Origin: Hymenobacter gummosus | GTDB taxonomy: Bacteria; Bacteroidota; Bacteroidia; Cytophagales; Hymenobacteraceae | DNA: 64,000 bases | Assembly (NCBI RefSeq): GCF_003970915.1 | Contig: NZ_RXOF01000004.1 | Location: 390,312-454,311 of the forward strand | Direction of reading: 5' to 3' | Shown here: positions 60,916 through 64,000 of the stretch, one piece after another | Numbering within the stretch: the first letter of the stretch is position 1 | How the letters are laid out: each line of letters begins with the position of its first letter | Program-made: the position numbers and the translations under genes | Notes under the pieces: model-generated | Database searches by the model: none | Told to the model about the DNA's origin: nothing | The model's input: only the letters and a program-made list of their open reading frames with translations

Positions 60916-62586
60916 ATGGCCAACGGCTTTTTCAACGTCCCCGCCCCCAAGAACGAGCCCGTGAAGGGCTACGCCCCCGGCTCGCCCGAGCGCCGCGAGC
61001 TGCAAGCCATGCTCAAGCAGCTCAAGCAAGAGGAAAAGGACATTCCGATGTACATCGGCGGCGAGCAGGTGCGCACCGGCAACCTGCAGCGCATCAGCCC
61101 GCCCCACGACCACCAGCACACCCTCGGCCACTTCCACCTCGGCTCGGCCGAGCACGTGCAGCAGGCCATCGACGCCGCCCTGGCCGCCCGCACTCGGTGG
61201 GCCGAGCTGCCCTGGCAGGAGCGCGCCGCCATTTTCCTGAAAGCCGCCGAGCTGCTGGCCGGCCCCTACCGCGCCAGGCTGAACGCGGCCACCATGCTGG
61301 GCCAGAGCAAAAATGCCTTCCAGGCCGAAATCGACTCCGCTTGTGAGCTGATCGACTTCTTCCGGTTCAACGTGCACTTCATGCAGCAGATCTACCAGCA
61401 GCAGCCCGAGTCGGCGCCCGGCATGTGGAACCGCCTGGAGCACCGCCCGCTGGAAGGTTTCCTGTTCGCGCTGACGCCGTTCAACTTTACCTCCATTGCC
61501 GGCAACCTGCCCACCGCGCCCGCCATGATGGGCAACGTGGTGGTGTGGAAACCTGCCAACACCCAGGTGTACTCGGCCCAGGTGCTGATGGAGCTGTTCC
61601 AGGAAGCCGGCGTGCCCGACGGGGTCATCAACCTGGTGTACGTCGACGGCCCCACGGCCGGGGAGGTCATCTTCAAGCACCGCGACTTTGCCGGCATCCA
61701 CTTCACCGGCTCGACGGGCGTGTTCAACAACGTCTGGAAAACCATCGGCGAGAACGTGGCCACCTACCGCACCTACCCCCGCGTGGTGGGCGAAACCGGC
61801 GGCAAGGACTTCATCATTGCCCACAGCTCGGCCAATGCCAAGGAGGTATCAACGGCCATCAGCCGCGGCGCCTTTGAGTTCCAGGGCCAGAAGTGCTCGG
61901 CCGCTTCGCGCGTGTACATTCCCTCGAACCTGTGGGATGACGTGCGCGGCTACCTCATCGAGGACCTGAAGTCGATGAAGATGGGCGACGTGGAGGACTT
62001 CTCGAACTTCATCAACGCCGTTATCGACGAGAAGTCGTTCGACAAGCTGGCCCGCTACATCGACGCGGCCAAAAACGACGACTCGGTGGAAATCCTGGTT
62101 GGCGGCGGCCACGACAAGTCGAAGGGCTACTTCATCGAGCCGACCATCCTCGTGGCCCAGGACCCGCAGTACGTGACCATGTGCGAGGAGCTGTTCGGCC
62201 CGGTGCTGACCCTGCACGTGTACGACTCGCAGCAATTTGAGAAAACCCTGGAGCTGGTGGACGGCACCTCGCCCTACGCCCTCACCGGCGCCGTTTTCGC
62301 CAAGGACCGCTACGCCGTGGACCTGGCCACCAAGAAGCTGACCAACGCGGCCGGCAACTTCTACATCAACGACAAGCCCACCGGCGCCGTGGTGGGCCAG
62401 CAGCCCTTCGGCGGGGCCCGCGCCTCCGGCACCAACGACAAGGCCGGCTCCATCCTGAACCTGCTACGTTGGGTGTCGCCGCGCACCATCAAGGAAACCT
62501 TCGTGCCGCCCGTGGACTACCGCTACCCGTTCCTGGGCGTGGACAACCACGAGGACCTGAACGTGACCGGCAAAGGCGGCTTCTAA
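60916..62586 (+). CDS. pruA: L-glutamate gamma-semialdehyde (P5C) dehydrogenase
   Basis: 556 residues, the length of the stand-alone P5C dehydrogenases of Bacteroidetes and eukaryotes. FALTPFNFTSIAGNLPTAPA and VVWKPANTQVYSA bind NAD+, VVGETGGKDF holds the catalytic Glu and FEFQGQKCSAASRVYIP the nucleophile Cys. QQPFGGARASGTNDKAG is the signature C-terminal region. It oxidises glutamate semialdehyde to glutamate in proline catabolism; no proline dehydrogenase is in the window. ATG at 60916 gives the conserved MANGFFNVP start. A terminator follows. Confidence 0.96.
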   Translation: MANGFFNVPAPKNEPVKGYAPGSPERRELQAMLKQLKQEEKDIPMYIGGEQVRTGNLQRISPPHDHQHTLGHFHLGSAEHVQQAIDAALAARTRWAELPWQERAAIFLKAAELLAGPYRARLNAATMLGQSKNAFQAEIDSACELIDFFRFNVHFMQQIYQQQPESAPGMWNRLEHRPLEGFLFALTPFNFTSIAGNLPTAPAMMGNVVVWKPANTQVYSAQVLMELFQEAGVPDGVINLVYVDGPTAGEVIFKHRDFAGIHFTGSTGVFNNVWKTIGENVATYRTYPRVVGETGGKDFIIAHSSANAKEVSTAISRGAFEFQGQKCSAASRVYIPSNLWDDVRGYLIEDLKSMKMGDVEDFSNFINAVIDEKSFDKLARYIDAAKNDDSVEILVGGGHDKSKGYFIEPTILVAQDPQYVTMCEELFGPVLTLHVYDSQQFEKTLELVDGTSPYALTGAVFAKDRYAVDLATKKLTNAAGNFYINDKPTGAVVGQQPFGGARASGTNDKAGSILNLLRWVSPRTIKETFVPPVDYRYPFLGVDNHEDLNVTGKGGF

Positions 62587-62607
62587 ACGGCCCGGCTGGT
62601 AGAAACA

Positions 62608-62641
62608 CAAAGCCGCCCCGGGTGACCGGGGCGGCTTTTTT
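62608..62641 (+). terminator. Terminator of pruA
   Basis: AAAGCCGCCCCGG/CCGGGGCGGCTTTTTT stem with a 4-base loop. Confidence 0.87.
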
Positions 62642-62678
62642 GTGGTATTATCGAGTAGATTGGGCTACTTTGAAATCT

Positions 62679-63266
62679 ATGCTGAACCCTTTAATGAAGC
62701 TATTTGCGTTTCTCATAGTGCTAGGCTGGTGCTGTATAGGCTGCTCACATCCCTTGCCGCATCATCTCCCTGATTCAAACTATTACAAGCAGCAAGAAGT
62801 CAGTCTGTTGGCGGCAGTTTGTGACCAAGTAATGAAGCCGCCGCTTTACATTGCCCCAATTACTAAACAAGACACAATCGGCATTTACGACTCGCTAAAC
62901 TTCCCACACCTTTCTCAGAAAGCAATGGCGAAGCTTGATCAAGAACATCAGTTATCAGCTGATTTTATCCGCGTACTAAATGATAGCACCAATTGGTCGC
63001 AGGCGCGTCATTCGACAGTTACGCCTCCTGTTCTGCAAATAGCAGCCCATGTAGCTTTCACGCCAAAGCTTATTGTGCCCAAAACTGATGCTCCCGCTGC
63101 CTATCGGCTATCCAGAGTGGTTTTCAACGCGAATTTTTCCCGAGCGTACTTTCAGCTCACTTGGGCCGATGCAGGAGGCGGTACTAGCAAATATGTTTTT
63201 TGTCAAAAGAGTGATGCTGGTTGGGTAGTGCAGTTAGCACCTACTCTCAACTCGTTTAAATTTTAG
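62679..63266 (+). CDS. Hypothetical lipoprotein (lower GC)
   Basis: 195 residues. FLIVLGWCCIGCSH is a lipobox-like signal (Cys at about 22). The rest has no recognised domain; it is globular, with Thr/Val-rich strands (LQIAAHVAFTPKLIVPKTD; FQLTWADAGGGTSKYVFCQ). A second ATG five codons later is also possible. TACTTTG 6 bases before the start resembles a -7 box one base short. GC is lower than in pruA, so it may be acquired. Confidence 0.65.
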   Translation: MLNPLMKLFAFLIVLGWCCIGCSHPLPHHLPDSNYYKQQEVSLLAAVCDQVMKPPLYIAPITKQDTIGIYDSLNFPHLSQKAMAKLDQEHQLSADFIRVLNDSTNWSQARHSTVTPPVLQIAAHVAFTPKLIVPKTDAPAAYRLSRVVFNANFSRAYFQLTWADAGGGTSKYVFCQKSDAGWVVQLAPTLNSFKF

Positions 63267-63270
63267 TCAG

Positions 63271-63816
63271 TTACAAGCTTGGCGGATTATTAAGCGTCGG
63301 CTGAATATCCAGCTCCGTATAAATATCCGCCAGCGGCAAGCTTAGCCCTAACTCTGGTACCTGCACTGCGTCATCAGCTCCCGCCAGTGGCGTGTACGAC
63401 CACACCCCCGACGGCTCCCGTCGAAACCATTCCACCAGCCAGTTGTCGACCGATACCAGCAGGTAGTGCTGCAACGACGGCAGTTGGGTGTAGCGGTTGA
63501 ATTTCCACACCCGGTCGTGGCTGGCCGTGCTGGGCGACAGGACTTCTATCACCATCACTGGATGATACATCGTCCCGTTATTTGGCGTATCGTCGGGGTG
63601 GCACGTCACCATCACATCTGAATAGGTGTAGCCTTCGCCTTCCATAACAGCTAAGCGGATGTTCTCGACGAAGACCCGACAACCTTTTCCGCGCAGGGCA
63701 GCACGGAGGCTGATGGCGCAGTTCTGTACAGCTATGTTGTGCGTACCAAGTCCGCCCGACATGGCATAAATCTCCCCACGGTAGAATTCGTGGCGCACCT
63801 CGGAGGTTTCCTCTAG
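63271..63816 (-). pseudogene. Uma2-family endonuclease-like gene truncated by an insertion sequence
   Basis: The readable frame carries EETSEVRHEFYRGEIYAMSG, VENIRLAV, YTYSDVMVTC and HPVMVIEVLSPSTASHD, the Uma2 (DUF820) PD-(D/E)xK core with SD, EVLSPST and a later Lys. Normal Uma2 proteins have ~20-30 more N-terminal residues before EETSEVRHE. Here the frame runs into the end of an IS at about 63816, so the true start is gone. A GTG at 63798 could give a 175-residue product lacking the N-terminus. Confidence 0.8.
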
Positions 63817-64000
63817 AGTCCGTGGACAGTCAGCGCATCCAGTCGAGTGCCGCGAGCAGGTGAGCGAGGGCCCAAAAGGAGGAGGCTGTTTTTTCGTAGC
63901 GGGTGGCCAAGCCGCGTGCCTCTTTCAGTCGGCCGAAGAAGCGTTCTACTTTGTTACGGTCGGCATATAAGTTGGCATCATACGGGCGTTGGTCGGTGCG
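63813..64000 (-). mobile_element. 3' end of an IS5-family insertion sequence (continues beyond window)
   Basis: The minus strand encodes the transposase C-terminus RPYDANLYADRNKVERFFGR, LKEARGLATRYEKTASSF and LLAALDWMR, then TGA (63832-63830). The Y-(2)-R-(3)-E signature with the DDE Glu is characteristic of IS5-like transposases. The element end lies near GAGTCCGTGGACAGT (63817-63831), next to a CTAG (63813-63816) that could be the target duplication. The rest of the element is outside the window. Confidence 0.85.
63830..64000 (-). CDS. IS5-family transposase, C-terminal part
   Basis: 56 residues are visible before the window edge. NKVERFFGRLKEARGLATRY contains the Arg and the catalytic Glu of the DDE transposase C-terminal motif. 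The end LAHLLAALDWMR is typical of IS5-group transposases. Confidence 0.87.
   Translation of the reverse strand, partial: RTDQRPYDANLYADRNKVERFFGRLKEARGLATRYEKTASSFWALAHLLAALDWMR

Overview
The window looks like chromosome of a GC-rich Bacteroidetes bacterium of the Cytophagales, most probably Hymenobacter or a close relative. The evidence is type IX secretion (T9SS) C-terminal sorting domains, a TonB receptor with a DUF4249 lipoprotein partner, near-absence of Shine-Dalgarno sites, several TAnnTTTG promoter -7 boxes, and dispersed intergenic repeats beginning GTCAT. The genus is inferred from gene content and style only. No rRNA, tRNA or CRISPR array was seen.

Layout. 1-3.8 kb: 3' part of an OmpA/TSP3-repeat outer membrane protein, a nitroreductase and a secreted tail-fibre-like protein. 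3.8-6.8 kb: a BsuBI/PstI-type restriction-modification pair next to a decayed C-terminal stump of an MmeI-like enzyme. 6.8-8.1 kb: 42-bp tandem repeats, a small hypothetical gene and GTCAT repeats. 8.1-14.4 kb: a complete tripartite RND efflux operon (TolC, adaptor, permease). 14.6-24.9 kb: DUF72 protein, a SulP transporter fused to carbonic anhydrase, ArsM, PfkB, a 46-residue membrane protein, a T9SS cargo protein, an HPP protein and a subclass B1 metallo-beta-lactamase homologue. 25-29.3 kb: a 21-bp minisatellite, a helical protein, a DUF3800 protein, a YoeB toxin-antitoxin pair between direct repeats, and a low-GC GNAT/nuclease-like pair.

29.4-36.4 kb is the most unusual region. An intact clpB is followed by three further copies of its own 3' end, more decayed with distance. 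The segments between copies hold a low-GC lipoprotein-like gene, a zeta-toxin module, a PIN toxin module and a Sua5/TsaC gene, with no visible recombinase. This resembles repeated insertion at the clpB 3' end, each event displacing the older gene end.

36.4-47 kb: three paralogous small membrane proteins, a beta-propeller lipoprotein, HupE, a T9SS VCBS protein and a TonB receptor/DUF4249/lipoprotein operon whose first gene is frameshifted. 47-64 kb: M1 peptidase, Crp-RidA, an overlapping lipoprotein-AraC-VOC operon, small cysteine lipoproteins, NDH-2, an ArsR-type regulator, a 2Fe-2S ferredoxin, YjjG, DUF3592-like paralogues around a SIMPL lipoprotein, PruA, and a Uma2 gene cut by an IS5-type transposase at the right edge.
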